64,000 nt of DNA from Agromyces laixinhei (lineage in GTDB: Bacteria > Actinomycetota > Actinomycetes > Actinomycetales > Microbacteriaceae): assembly GCF_006337065.1 (NCBI RefSeq), contig NZ_CP040872.1:2480001-2544000 (forward strand), read 5' to 3'. Under the pieces are notes generated by a model that worked only from the letters and a program-made list of their open reading frames with translations, was not told the DNA's origin and ran no database searches. How positions within the stretch are numbered: the first letter of the stretch is position 1; the number at the start of each line of letters is the position of its first letter. The translations under genes were made by a program, and so were the position numbers. Positions 1 to 7,614 of this stretch are shown one piece after another.

Positions 1-570
1 AATCTTCCGCGAGACCGCGGGGAGCGGCAACCGTTCCATCGCCTCCCGGTCGACGATCGCCTGTCGCAGCGCTGACTCCCACACCGCGAAGGCCGCCTCG
101 AACGGCTGACACGCCGCCACGAGAACGAGCACGTTCTCGATCGGGTCGACGAGGGCGTCAGGATGCCGCGGTACGAGCGGCTTCGCCCAGTGCACGGTCG
201 CGCCTCTCGGCGTGGCGCATCCGGAGTGCGCTGGCGCGGCGACGTGGGAACGATCCTCTCGGAACACCCAGAGCCCGAGACGCCGGGCCTGGGTGACGCA
301 TGAGACCACCACCCCAGCACGTGCGGCCGCGACGAGGTACGCATCGGCGCCGGGAGCCGCCACCCACCCCTTACGCACCCGGAACACGGCTCCGCCCGCG
401 AGGGCCCGCTCGATGCGATGCCGGCTGTACCCGGCCCGGATCAGGCTTCGAGTGCGCGTGACCCCGCCGTCCTCCTGCACATACGCGGCAACGGACGGGG
501 TCGCGGGCTCGCAGTCACCCGCATCGACACTGTTCACACCCCAACCCTGCGCGAGTACTCGATCCGGCAT
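1..570 (-). CDS. AbiEi/DUF559-like protein, 3' end cut by window edge
   Basis: Reading the minus strand from an ATG at 570 gives an open frame of 190 codons that leaves the left edge. It contains GGVTRTRSLIRAGYSRHRI, VFRVRKGWVA and CVTQARRLGLWVF. This is the N-terminal winged-helix layout of actinobacterial proteins annotated as type IV toxin-antitoxin AbiEi-domain or DUF559 proteins, whose unseen C-terminus is usually a Vsr-like nuclease fold. The start is uncertain: GTG codons at 537 and 480 are in frame and none has a clear ribosome site. No partner toxin is visible, so a toxin-antitoxin role is not supported here. Confidence 0.6.
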   Translation of the reverse strand, partial: MPDRVLAQGWGVNSVDAGDCEPATPSVAAYVQEDGGVTRTRSLIRAGYSRHRIERALAGGAVFRVRKGWVAAPGADAYLVAAARAGVVVSCVTQARRLGLWVFREDRSHVAAPAHSGCATPRGATVHWAKPLVPRHPDALVDPIENVLVLVAACQPFEAAFAVWESALRQAIVDREAMERLPLPAVSRKI

Positions 571-687
571 CGTCGTCGAGGCACATCCGAGGACGGTTCG
601 ACTCGTCGGGAGGATGTGGAGGAGGGATGTCGCCGTGCAGGAATCGAGGAGACCTGCGATGCCGAGGGCGGCCGCCAGCTCGATCAC

Positions 688-741
688 CCTCGGAATCGCA
701 GATCCCCTCGGAATCGCAGATCCCCTCGGAATCGCCGATCC
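688..741. repeat. Three tandem 18-bp repeats
   Basis: The unit CCTCGGAATCGCAGATCC occurs at 688-705, 706-723 and 724-741; the third copy has one A-to-C change. It lies between the 3' end of the carboxyltransferase gene and the 5' end of the left-edge gene. It looks like replication-slippage duplication. Confidence 0.9.
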
Positions 742-749
742 CCACGACG

Positions 750-785
750 CTTCCGCAGGGTCACGATTCTTCCGCAGGGTCACGA
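750..785. repeat. Two 19-bp-period direct repeats
   Basis: CTTCCGCAGGGTCACGA occurs at 750-766 and again at 769-785, a period of 19 bp. It lies immediately after the 18-bp array and just before the stop codon of the carboxyltransferase gene at 797. Confidence 0.85.
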
Positions 786-796
786 CGCGAACGGAG

Positions 797-2413
797 CTAC
801 ATGCGGAACAACCCGAACGCCGGCTCGGGCAGCGGCGTGCGGCTCGCAAGTTCGAGCGCGAGAGCGAGCACGGTGCGCGTGTCCTCAGGCGCGATGATGC
901 CGTCGTCCCAGAGCCGCGCCGTCGAGTGGTATGGGCTGCCCTGATCGTCGTATTGGGCTCGGATCGGATCCCTGAACTCCTGCTCCGCGGCATCCGACCA
1001 TTCTTCGCCCTTCAGCGCGAGCTGGTCGCGCTTGACGGTCGAGAGCACGGATGCCGCCTGCTCGCCCCCCATCACCGAGATGCGCGCGTTCGGCCACATC
1101 CAGAGGAACCGCGGCGAGTACGCCCGGCCGCACATCGAATAGTTGCCTGCGCCGAACGAACCGCCGACGACGACCGTGAACTTCGGCACCCGGGTCGTCG
1201 CGACGGCCGTGACCATCTTCGCTCCGTGCTTGGCGATGCCGCCCGCCTCGGCGTCGCGGCCGACCATGAAGCCCGAGATGTTCTGCAGGAAGACGAGCGG
1301 GATGCCGCGCTGGTCGCAGAGCTCGATGAAGTGCGCGCCCTTCATGGCCGACTCGGAGAAGAGCACTCCGTTGTTCGCGACGATGCCGACGGGGTGGCCG
1401 TCGATATGGGCGAAGCCCGTCACGAGCGTGTCGCCGTACTCGCGCTTGAACTCGGCGAACTCACTGCCGTCGACGAGCCTCGCGATGACCTCGTGCACGT
1501 CGTAGGGCTGCTGCACATCGACCGGCACTGCGGCGGTGAGCGTCGACGGGTCGACTGCCGGCGGTCGCGGCTCGCGCACCGCCCACGCCCTCGGAGCGGG
1601 TTCGGGCAGGGTCGCGACCATGTCGCGCACGAGCTCGAGCGCATGCTCGTCGTCTTCGGCGAGGTGGTCGGTGACGCCCGAGACCCGGGAGTGCAGTTCG
1701 CCGCCGCCGAGCTCCTCCGGCGTCACGACCTCGCCGATCGCCGCCTTCACGAGCGGCGGCCCGCCGAGGAAGATCGTGCCCTGGCCCCGCACGATGACGG
1801 TCTCGTCGCTCATCGCCGGCACGTAGGCGCCGCCCGCTGTGCAGGAGCCGAGCACGGCGGCGAGCTGAGGGATGCGCATCGACGAGAGCTGCGCCTGGTT
1901 GAAGAAGATGCGGCCGAAGTGCTCGCGATCGGGGAAGACCTCGTCTTGCAGGGGCAGGAATGCACCGCCCGAGTCCACGAGGTAGACGCAGGGCAGCCGA
2001 TGCTCCTTCGCGACCTCCTGGGCTCGCAGGTGCTTCTTGACCGTCATCGGGTAGTAGGTGCCGCCCTTGACCGTGGCGTCGTTGCAGACGACGAGCACCG
2101 GGCGGCCATGCACGAGCCCGACGCCGGTGATGATGCCGGCGCCCGGCGAGTCACCGCCGTAGAGCCCCTCGGCCGCGAGCGGCGAGAGTTCGAGGAACGG
2201 ACTGCCCTCGTCGAGCAGTCGGTCGACCCGGTCGCGCGGCAGCAGCTTGCCTCGTGCGACGTGGCGGTCGCGGGATGCCGCGGGGCCGCCCAGTGCCGCC
2301 GTCGCGAGTCGCTCGCGCAACTCGGCGACGAGCTCACGATGGGCGTCGGAGTTGGAACGTGCGGCATCTCCGCTCGGGTCGATGCTCGTCTGCAGGATGG
2401 ACATTCGTGCCAC
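797..2413 (-). CDS. Acyl-CoA carboxylase carboxyltransferase (beta) subunit, methylcrotonoyl-CoA type
   Basis: A 538-residue biotin-dependent carboxyltransferase. It transfers carboxyl from biotin to an acyl-CoA, most likely 3-methylcrotonoyl-CoA in leucine breakdown. Seen in the sequence: N-terminal [19 protein letters not shown], the [16 protein letters not shown] stretch, [16 protein letters not shown] and [17 protein letters not shown] in the N-lobe, then a C-lobe with GMRNP-like loops, all typical of MccB. Length fits the family (about 530). The biotin-carboxylase alpha subunit and the other leucine-degradation genes are not adjacent, so the gene stands alone. It is divergent from a TetR gene with paired operators. 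GTG at 2413 or ATG at 2404 could be the start. Confidence 0.9.
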   Translation of the reverse strand: MARMSILQTSIDPSGDAARSNSDAHRELVAELRERLATAALGGPAASRDRHVARGKLLPRDRVDRLLDEGSPFLELSPLAAEGLYGGDSPGAGIITGVGLVHGRPVLVVCNDATVKGGTYYPMTVKKHLRAQEVAKEHRLPCVYLVDSGGAFLPLQDEVFPDREHFGRIFFNQAQLSSMRIPQLAAVLGSCTAGGAYVPAMSDETVIVRGQGTIFLGGPPLVKAAIGEVVTPEELGGGELHSRVSGVTDHLAEDDEHALELVRDMVATLPEPAPRAWAVREPRPPAVDPSTLTAAVPVDVQQPYDVHEVIARLVDGSEFAEFKREYGDTLVTGFAHIDGHPVGIVANNGVLFSESAMKGAHFIELCDQRGIPLVFLQNISGFMVGRDAEAGGIAKHGAKMVTAVATTRVPKFTVVVGGSFGAGNYSMCGRAYSPRFLWMWPNARISVMGGEQAASVLSTVKRDQLALKGEEWSDAAEQEFRDPIRAQYDDQGSPYHSTARLWDDGIIAPEDTRTVLALALELASRTPLPEPAFGLFRM

Positions 2414-2460
2414 CAGTCTTCGTCGACGGCGCGCCCACTTGTGGCCGGCGCAGGATTTCG

Positions 2461-2504
2461 GTTAGTGTGCACTAACTCGATTCCCGATGTTAGCGAGCAT
2501 TAAC
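2461..2504. promoter_or_regulatory. Twin 16-bp operators in the TetR/carboxyltransferase divergent promoter
   Basis: GTTAGTGTGCACTAAC (2461-2476) has 7-bp arms GTTAGTG/CACTAAC. GTTAGCGAGCATTAAC (2489-2504) is a degenerate copy 28 bp downstream, centre to centre. The second ends 4 nt before the TetR ATG. Position and symmetry fit TetR-dimer sites controlling both genes; binding is inferred. Confidence 0.7.
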
Positions 2505-2508
2505 CGAG

Positions 2509-3165
2509 ATGGCAACCACACCGAGCACGGCCGAGATCGCCGTCGGCGCACGCGTTCCCGTCGATGACGACGCGGCGACCGCGACCGATCGCAGCCGCCA
2601 GAAGGCCGATCGCCGGCAGGCCATCCTCACCTCGGCGGCGACGCTCTTCGCACAGCGAGGGTACGCCGGTGTCACCATCGAAGACCTCGGCGCAGCGGTC
2701 GGCGTGAGCGGTCCGGCCGTGTACCGTCACTTCCCGGGCAAGGCCGCGGTGCTCGCCGCGATCCTCGAGGGCGCGAGCCGCGCACTTCTCGACGGCGCCG
2801 AACGAGTCATCGGCGCGGCATCCGACCCGAACTCGACGCTTCGCGAACTCATCGCCTTCCACGTCGACTTCGCGCTCGGCGACGCCGACGTCATCGCCGT
2901 GCAAGACCGCGAACTCGAGCAACTCGATCTCGCTGCCCGCCATGAGGTGCGACTGCTCCAGCGTCAGTACGTCGAGCACTGGGTCGACGTACTCTCACGA
3001 CTCCGGCCCGATCGGGCCGAGACGGAGCTCAGGATCCGGGCACACGCCGCCTTCGGACTCCTGAACTCCACTCCGCACAGCGCCCGCATCCCTGGGCGCA
3101 GACCCGCCGACGGCACCATCCGCGGCATCCTGGAGGAAATGACATGGGCGAGCCTCATGTCGTGA
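2509..3165 (+). CDS. TetR/AcrR family transcriptional regulator
   Basis: A 218-residue one-component repressor. After a polar 25-residue tail comes a TetR DNA-binding domain (about residues 26-75) with ILTSAATLFAQRGYAGVTIE and GVSGPAVYRHFPGKAAVL, the helix-turn-helix and the YRHF motif. The alpha-helical C-terminal ligand domain resembles regulators of acyl-CoA metabolism. The start at 2509 has no Shine-Dalgarno and lies just after an operator-like palindrome, so a short or leaderless mRNA is likely. It is divergent from the carboxyltransferase gene and overlaps the following GNAT gene by 22 bp. The inferred role is repression of the carboxyltransferase and of itself, released by an acyl-CoA. 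Confidence 0.9.
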   Translation: MATTPSTAEIAVGARVPVDDDAATATDRSRQKADRRQAILTSAATLFAQRGYAGVTIEDLGAAVGVSGPAVYRHFPGKAAVLAAILEGASRALLDGAERVIGAASDPNSTLRELIAFHVDFALGDADVIAVQDRELEQLDLAARHEVRLLQRQYVEHWVDVLSRLRPDRAETELRIRAHAAFGLLNSTPHSARIPGRRPADGTIRGILEEMTWASLMS

Positions 3166-3626
3166 CCCTGCGCGCGACCCGCGCGGGCGATCTCGACGCT
3201 CTCTTCACGTTCGGGCAGCAGGCCGAGGCGGTGCAGATGGCCGCGTTCACCGCACCCGATCCGTCGGACCGTGCCATGTTCGATGCGCACTGGCGACGCC
3301 TGCTCGATGATCCCCGCACCGCGTCGCGCACGATTCGGGCCGACGGGACCGTGGTGGGCAGTGTCGGCAGGTGGTTCGAAGACGACACGGCCGAGATCAC
3401 CTACTGGATCGATCGCGCGCACTGGGGCGAGGGCATCGCGACCCGAGCGATGCGCCTCTTCCTCGACACCCTCCCCGATCGGCCGGTGCGCGCACGAGTC
3501 GCCGCCGACAACGCTGGCTCGATCCGCGTGCTCGAGAAGCTCGGGTTCCGCCAGGTCGGCACCGACGCAGGCTTCGCGAATGCCCGCGGCGCCGAGATCG
3601 AGGAGCGGATCTACGAGCTCGAGTGA
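3144..3626 (+). CDS. GNAT family N-acetyltransferase
   Basis: A 160-residue acetyl-CoA-dependent acetyltransferase of the RimJ/RimL-like group. Visible features are the beta4 strand AEITYWIDRAHWGEGIAT with the acetyl-CoA-binding loop, and RVAADNAGSIRVLEKLGFRQVG, the N-S-x-x-V/L-x-K-x-G-F signature. GGAGG at 3132-3136 sits 7 nt before the ATG, inside the end of the TetR gene, so translation is probably coupled. The substrate cannot be read from the sequence. It converges on the pterin dehydratase gene with a 15-bp gap. Confidence 0.9.
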   Translation: MGEPHVVTLRATRAGDLDALFTFGQQAEAVQMAAFTAPDPSDRAMFDAHWRRLLDDPRTASRTIRADGTVVGSVGRWFEDDTAEITYWIDRAHWGEGIATRAMRLFLDTLPDRPVRARVAADNAGSIRVLEKLGFRQVGTDAGFANARGAEIEERIYELE

Positions 3627-3641
3627 GCCTCGAGCCTGCGT

Positions 3642-3953
3642 TCAGTTGCCGATCCGAGCGCCCTGCTCGTTCGTGATCTCGGTGATGCGCCGTGCCAGGT
3701 CGACGTCGCGCGAGGTCACGCCGCCGACGTCGTGCGATGAGAGTTCGAACTCGACACGGCCCCATCCCAGACGTACGTCGGGGTGATGGTCCAGCTCGTC
3801 GGCCACCACCGCGACGGCGTCGAGCACTTGCACCGCGGACGCGAAGTCCGCAGTGCGATAGGCGCCCTCGAGGCGGCCCTCCACGTGGATGAAGGCCGTG
3901 CCTGCGAGGTCGTCGGCCGTGTCCGCCGGCGTGAGGATGTTGCGTCCGTTCAT
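3642..3953 (-). CDS. 4a-hydroxytetrahydrobiopterin dehydratase (pterin carbinolamine dehydratase)
   Basis: A 103-residue protein with the family core: FASAVQVLDAVAVVADELDHHPDV includes the catalytic histidine pair in E-L-x-H-H-P-x-x, followed by a V-x-F-x-L-S-S/T-H-D strand and a C-terminal helix (DLARRITEI). It dehydrates 4a-hydroxytetrahydropterin produced by aromatic amino-acid hydroxylases. No hydroxylase is nearby. GAGGGG lies 8 nt before the ATG. It follows the dehydrogenase gene by 12 bp on the same strand, so the two are probably co-transcribed. Confidence 0.9.
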   Translation of the reverse strand: MNGRNILTPADTADDLAGTAFIHVEGRLEGAYRTADFASAVQVLDAVAVVADELDHHPDVRLGWGRVEFELSSHDVGGVTSRDVDLARRITEITNEQGARIGN

Positions 3954-3965
3954 TCGTGCCGCCCC

Positions 3966-5030
3966 TCAGAGATTCGGATTCACGATGATCTTGACGTGCT
4001 CTTCGTTGTTGTCGATCAGCTGGTCGAAGCCACCGGAGATGAGGTCGTCCAGCGGAATCCTCGCGGTGATGAACGGCGCCAGATCGAGCTTGCCGTCCTG
4101 CACGAGCTTGATGGTGCTCGGGTGATCGTTGGCGTATCCGATCGTGCCGCGCAGGTCGAGCTCCTTGAGCACGAGCTTGGGCATGTCCACTTCCGGCTTG
4201 CGACCCCAGATCGAGACATTGACGATGACGCCGCCGGGCCGGACGGCGTCGAGGAGCATGTCGAGCACCACCGGAACAGAACTGCACTCGAACCCGACGT
4301 CGGCGCCCGCGCCGCCGGTGAGCGCGCGGACCTTCTCGGCGACGTCGCCCTCGCGCGGGTCGAACACGTCATCGGCGACGCCGGTCTTGCGCGCCATCTG
4401 CTTACGCGCCTCGCTGAGTTCGGAGATGTACACGGTCAGGCCTTCAGCCTTCAGCACTGCGGCCGTCAACAGGCCGATGGGGCCGGCCCCACCGACGATC
4501 GCCGTGTCGCCGGCCCTGGCCTGGCTGCGTACGAAGGCGTGGTGGGCGACCGACAGCGGTTCGATCAGGGCCGCTTGATCGAGCGGAATCTCACCGATCG
4601 GGTGCACCCAGCGCCGCTCCACCACGATCTTCTCCGACAACCCGCCGCCGCGACCGCCCAGGCCGATGAAGTTCATGTCCTTCGACAATTGGTACGCGTG
4701 ACCGGGGCCGACTTCGACGTCGTCGCCGATGATGTATGGCTCTACCACGACGTTCTGACCCACCGCGAGGTCATCGACGCCGTCACCGAGGGCGGTGATC
4801 GTGCCGGAGAACTCGTGGCCCATCGTGATCGGCGCCGATTCGCCTGAGATCGGGTGCGGCGAACCCTTGGGCGGGATGAAGATCGGCCCCTCGAGGTACT
4901 CGTGCAGATCTGTGCCGCAGATGCCGCACCAGGCGACGTCGATGGCGACCGTTCCGGGCCTCAGTTCGGGTTCCGGAATGTCCTCGATCCGGATGTCCTT
5001 CCGGTCGTAGTAGCGTGCAGCTTTCACCAT
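3966..5030 (-). CDS. Zinc-type medium-chain alcohol dehydrogenase, (R,R)-butanediol dehydrogenase-like
   Basis: A 354-residue NAD(P)-dependent dehydrogenase. Catalytic zinc ligands are in WCGICGTDLHEY (Cys and Asp) and GHEFSG (His-Glu); the Rossmann motif is GGAGPIGLL. The region MGHEF...VVVEPYIIGDD...NFIGLGG matches BdhA-type 2,3-butanediol dehydrogenases. The structural-zinc Cys cluster found in classical alcohol dehydrogenases is absent. AAAGGAG is 3 nt before ATG 5030 and 6 nt before the in-frame GTG 5027, so the second may be the true start. It lies 65 bp after the E2 gene on the same strand and may be read through from that operon. Confidence 0.85.
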   Translation of the reverse strand: MVKAARYYDRKDIRIEDIPEPELRPGTVAIDVAWCGICGTDLHEYLEGPIFIPPKGSPHPISGESAPITMGHEFSGTITALGDGVDDLAVGQNVVVEPYIIGDDVEVGPGHAYQLSKDMNFIGLGGRGGGLSEKIVVERRWVHPIGEIPLDQAALIEPLSVAHHAFVRSQARAGDTAIVGGAGPIGLLTAAVLKAEGLTVYISELSEARKQMARKTGVADDVFDPREGDVAEKVRALTGGAGADVGFECSSVPVVLDMLLDAVRPGGVIVNVSIWGRKPEVDMPKLVLKELDLRGTIGYANDHPSTIKLVQDGKLDLAPFITARIPLDDLISGGFDQLIDNNEEHVKIIVNPNL

Positions 5031-5095
5031 GGGCTCCTTTCCAGGCGATCATCCCGACCGGCCCGTCTCCACCCATCCTCTCGCCGATGCCGGCG

Positions 5096-6607
5096 TCACG
5101 CCATGGTCAACGCCCGGCCCGGCTCGCGCAGGATCGCCCCGACGTCGGCGAGGAAGCGCGAACCCTGCGCGCCATCGACGAGCCGGTGGTCGAACGAGAG
5201 ACTCAGGGTCATCAGCTCGCGGAGGGCGATCTCGCCCCGGTGCTCCCACGGCTGCCGGCGCACCGCACCCATCGCGAGGATCGCCGCCTCACCGGGGTTC
5301 AGGATCGGCGTGCCCGCATCGATGCCGAAGACCCCGATGTTCGTGATCGAGATGGTGCCGCCGGTGAGATCGGCAGGGCTCGTGCGTCCCGCACGTGCGG
5401 TGTCGGCGAGCGCTGCGATCGCGTCGGCCAGTTCGCCGAGTGGCATGCGCTCGGCGGCCTTCACGTTCGGCACGACGAGCCCCCGCTCGGTCGCCGCGGC
5501 GATGCCGAGGTTCACGCCCGCGAACCGGACGATCTCCTGCGACTCCTCCTCCCACCGCGAATTGACCTCAGGGGTGCGCCGGGCGGCGAGGCACACGGCC
5601 TTCGCGACGACCGTGAGCGGGGTCACCTTGCGCCCGGCGAACTCCCGGTCGTTGCGGAGGCTCCGCAGCAGCTCCATCGTGGCTGTCACATCGACCGTGA
5701 GGAACTCGGTCACATGCGGCGCCGTGAACGCGCTGCGCACCATCGCCGCCGCGGTGTGCTTGCGAACCCCCTTGATGGGGATCCGGGTCTCGGCCGCCGA
5801 ACCCGGTTCACTCCCCGAGGACGGCGACGTCGGCGACGCCGGCGCCACGTCGGCAGACTCGGGCAACGAGACTTCGGATGCCGCGCGCTCGACGTCGTCC
5901 CGAGTGATCAGGCCGCGCTCGCCCGTGCCGACGATGCCGTCGAGCTCGAGCCCGAGATCGCGTGCGAGCTTGCGCACCGGCGGCGTCGATCGCGGACGCT
6001 CGGCGCCCACTGCGGCGGCCGACTCGAAGGCCGCGGGGCTCGGCGCCGCAGCGCTCGTCGCTTCGGTGTTCGTCGCTTCGGTGTTCGTCGCTTCGGTGTT
6101 CATCGCTTCGGTGTTCATCGCTTCGGGCGCGCTCGGCACTTCCGGCACGAGATCGGCCGTGAGCGACGCGCGGCGCGCGCGACGCTGCGGTGCGGAGTCG
6201 GCCGATGCGCCGTAGCCGACGAGGTTCGGTCCGGGCGCTGCGTCGGGCGCAGCATCCGCCGCCCCATCCTCCGCGCCTGCCGACGGCGACTCCTCCGGGC
6301 GCGCCCCGACCGACTCCGCTGAACTCGGGTCCTCCGCCGGTTCGGTGCCGGAGGCATCCGCCGCACCGGTGTCGCAGGAGAAGAGCGGGGCGCCGACATC
6401 GACGGTCTCACCCTCCGCCGCATGCAGGGCGGTGATGACGCCCGTGTAGGGCGACGGCAACTCGACGACGGCCTTCGCAGTCTCGACGTCGGCGATGATC
6501 TGATTGAGTTCGACGCGGTCGCCCACGCCGACGCGCCACGCGACGATCTCGGATTCGGTGAGCCCTTCACCGAGGTCGGGCAGCGGGAAATCGCGGATCA
6601 TGGTCAC
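5096..6607 (-). CDS. bkdC: Branched-chain 2-oxoacid dehydrogenase E2 (lipoyl acyltransferase)
   Basis: A 503-residue E2 core protein. One lipoyl domain (about 1-80) carries the modified lysine in VETAKAVVELPSPYTG. A long Ala/Ser/Thr/Glu-rich linker holds a pentapeptide repeat. A peripheral subunit-binding domain is seen at TPPVRKLARDLGLELDGIVG, and the 2-oxoacid acyltransferase domain ends in the catalytic SFDHRLVDGAQGSRFL. Its GTG start overlaps the E1 beta stop as GTGA (6604-6607); ATG 6601 is an alternative. No E3 (lipoamide dehydrogenase) gene follows, so E3 must come from elsewhere. Branched-chain rather than pyruvate specificity is inferred from the split E1 and the Lrp regulator. Confidence 0.9.
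   Translation of the reverse strand: MTMIRDFPLPDLGEGLTESEIVAWRVGVGDRVELNQIIADVETAKAVVELPSPYTGVITALHAAEGETVDVGAPLFSCDTGAADASGTEPAEDPSSAESVGARPEESPSAGAEDGAADAAPDAAPGPNLVGYGASADSAPQRRARRASLTADLVPEVPSAPEAMNTEAMNTEATNTEATNTEATSAAAPSPAAFESAAAVGAERPRSTPPVRKLARDLGLELDGIVGTGERGLITRDDVERAASEVSLPESADVAPASPTSPSSGSEPGSAAETRIPIKGVRKHTAAAMVRSAFTAPHVTEFLTVDVTATMELLRSLRNDREFAGRKVTPLTVVAKAVCLAARRTPEVNSRWEEESQEIVRFAGVNLGIAAATERGLVVPNVKAAERMPLGELADAIAALADTARAGRTSPADLTGGTISITNIGVFGIDAGTPILNPGEAAILAMGAVRRQPWEHRGEIALRELMTLSLSFDHRLVDGAQGSRFLADVGAILREPGRALTMA
6061..6120. repeat. Four tandem 15-bp repeats in the E2 linker
   Basis: CTTCGGTGTTCGTCG or CTTCGGTGTTCATCG repeats four times (6061-6075, 6076-6090, 6091-6105, 6106-6120). 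On the minus strand this encodes repeated N-T-E-A-T/M pentapeptides in the flexible linker after the lipoyl domain. The copy number is in frame and likely to vary between strains. Confidence 0.9.
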
Positions 6608-7614
6608 GCCTCGACCCCGCTCAGCGAGTTCGGGCGCCGGAGCACCCGATCGACGCCGTCGAGTATGCGGTCGAGGTCGGGCAGGTGGTGCCGCTCGAGC
6701 TTCGCCGGCGGATACGGGATGTCGTGTCCGGTGACGCGTACGGGTGCGGCCTCGAGGAACTCGAAGCAGCGCTCCGTGATCGATGCGGCGAGCTCAGCGC
6801 CCACTCCCCCCTGCTGCCCTGCCTCGTGCGTGATGACGAGGCGGCCGGTGCGGCGCACCGACGCCTCGACGGTCGCATAGTCGACCGGAGCGAGCGAGCG
6901 CAGGTCGATGACCTCGATCGACACGCCGTCTTCGGCAGCCGCGACCGCGGCGTCGCGCGCCGTCTGCACGAGCGGCCCGTACGTCACGAGCGTCACGTCG
7001 CTGCCGGTCGCCACCGTCGTCGCGACGCCCATCGGCCGCGCGTCGGCGAGGCTCGCGGTCTCGTCGACCTCACCTTTCACGTGGTAGCGCCGCTTCGGCT
7101 CGAAGAACAGCACCGGGTCGTCGCTCGCGATCGCCTGGCGGATCATCACGTAGGCGTCGGCGGGGTTCGAACACGCCACGACCCGGAGGCCCGCGGTGTG
7201 CGCGAAGTACGCCTCGGGCGACTCGGAATGGTGTTCGGCCGCGCCGATGCCGCCGCCGAACGGTACGCGGATCGTGATCGGCATGCGAACGTTGCCGCGC
7301 GAGCGGTAGTGCAGCTTCGCGACCTGCGCGACGATCTGGTCGAACCCCGGGTAGATGAACCCGTCGAACTGGATCTCGATGACCGGCCGGAAGCCGCGAT
7401 ACGCGAGACCGACCGCAGTGCCGACGATGCCGGCTTCGGAGAGCGGCGTGTCGACGACACGCTTCGCGCCGAACTCGGCCTTCAGCCCGTCGGTGACCCG
7501 GAACACGCCGCCGAGCGTACCGATGTCCTCGCCCATGAGCACGACCTTGTCGTCGTCGTCGAGCGCGCGGCGGAGGCCCGCATTGAGTGCTTTCGCGAGT
7601 GTCAGCGTGGTCAT
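6604..7614 (-). CDS. bkdB: 2-oxoacid dehydrogenase E1 beta subunit
   Basis: A 336-residue protein starting MTTLTLAKALNAGLRRAL. It carries the E1 beta signature VVLMGEDIGTLGGVFRVTDG with the TPP-contacting Glu, DTPLSEAGIVGTAVGLAYRG, and the C-terminal transketolase domain ending HEAGQQGGVGAELAA. The open frame extends 102 codons further upstream, but that part is the antisense-frame shadow of E1 alpha; ATG 7614 overlaps the E1 alpha stop as ATGA and is the right start. With E1 alpha it decarboxylates branched 2-oxoacids and acylates the E2 lipoyl group. Confidence 0.93.
   Translation of the reverse strand: MTTLTLAKALNAGLRRALDDDDKVVLMGEDIGTLGGVFRVTDGLKAEFGAKRVVDTPLSEAGIVGTAVGLAYRGFRPVIEIQFDGFIYPGFDQIVAQVAKLHYRSRGNVRMPITIRVPFGGGIGAAEHHSESPEAYFAHTAGLRVVACSNPADAYVMIRQAIASDDPVLFFEPKRRYHVKGEVDETASLADARPMGVATTVATGSDVTLVTYGPLVQTARDAAVAAAEDGVSIEVIDLRSLAPVDYATVEASVRRTGRLVITHEAGQQGGVGAELAASITERCFEFLEAAPVRVTGHDIPYPPAKLERHHLPDLDRILDGVDRVLRRPNSLSGVEA

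Noticed and set aside
1..570. Type IV toxin-antitoxin system
   Set aside because: Only an AbiEi/DUF559-like N-terminus is visible and no toxin gene is adjacent within the window.
688..785. Possible CRISPR array
   Set aside because: The units are directly tandem with no spacers and there are no cas genes.
212..2503. 763-codon plus-strand open frame opposite the carboxyltransferase
   Set aside because: It is the antisense shadow of a clearly recognised gene; its Arg/His/Asp-rich translation matches no family.
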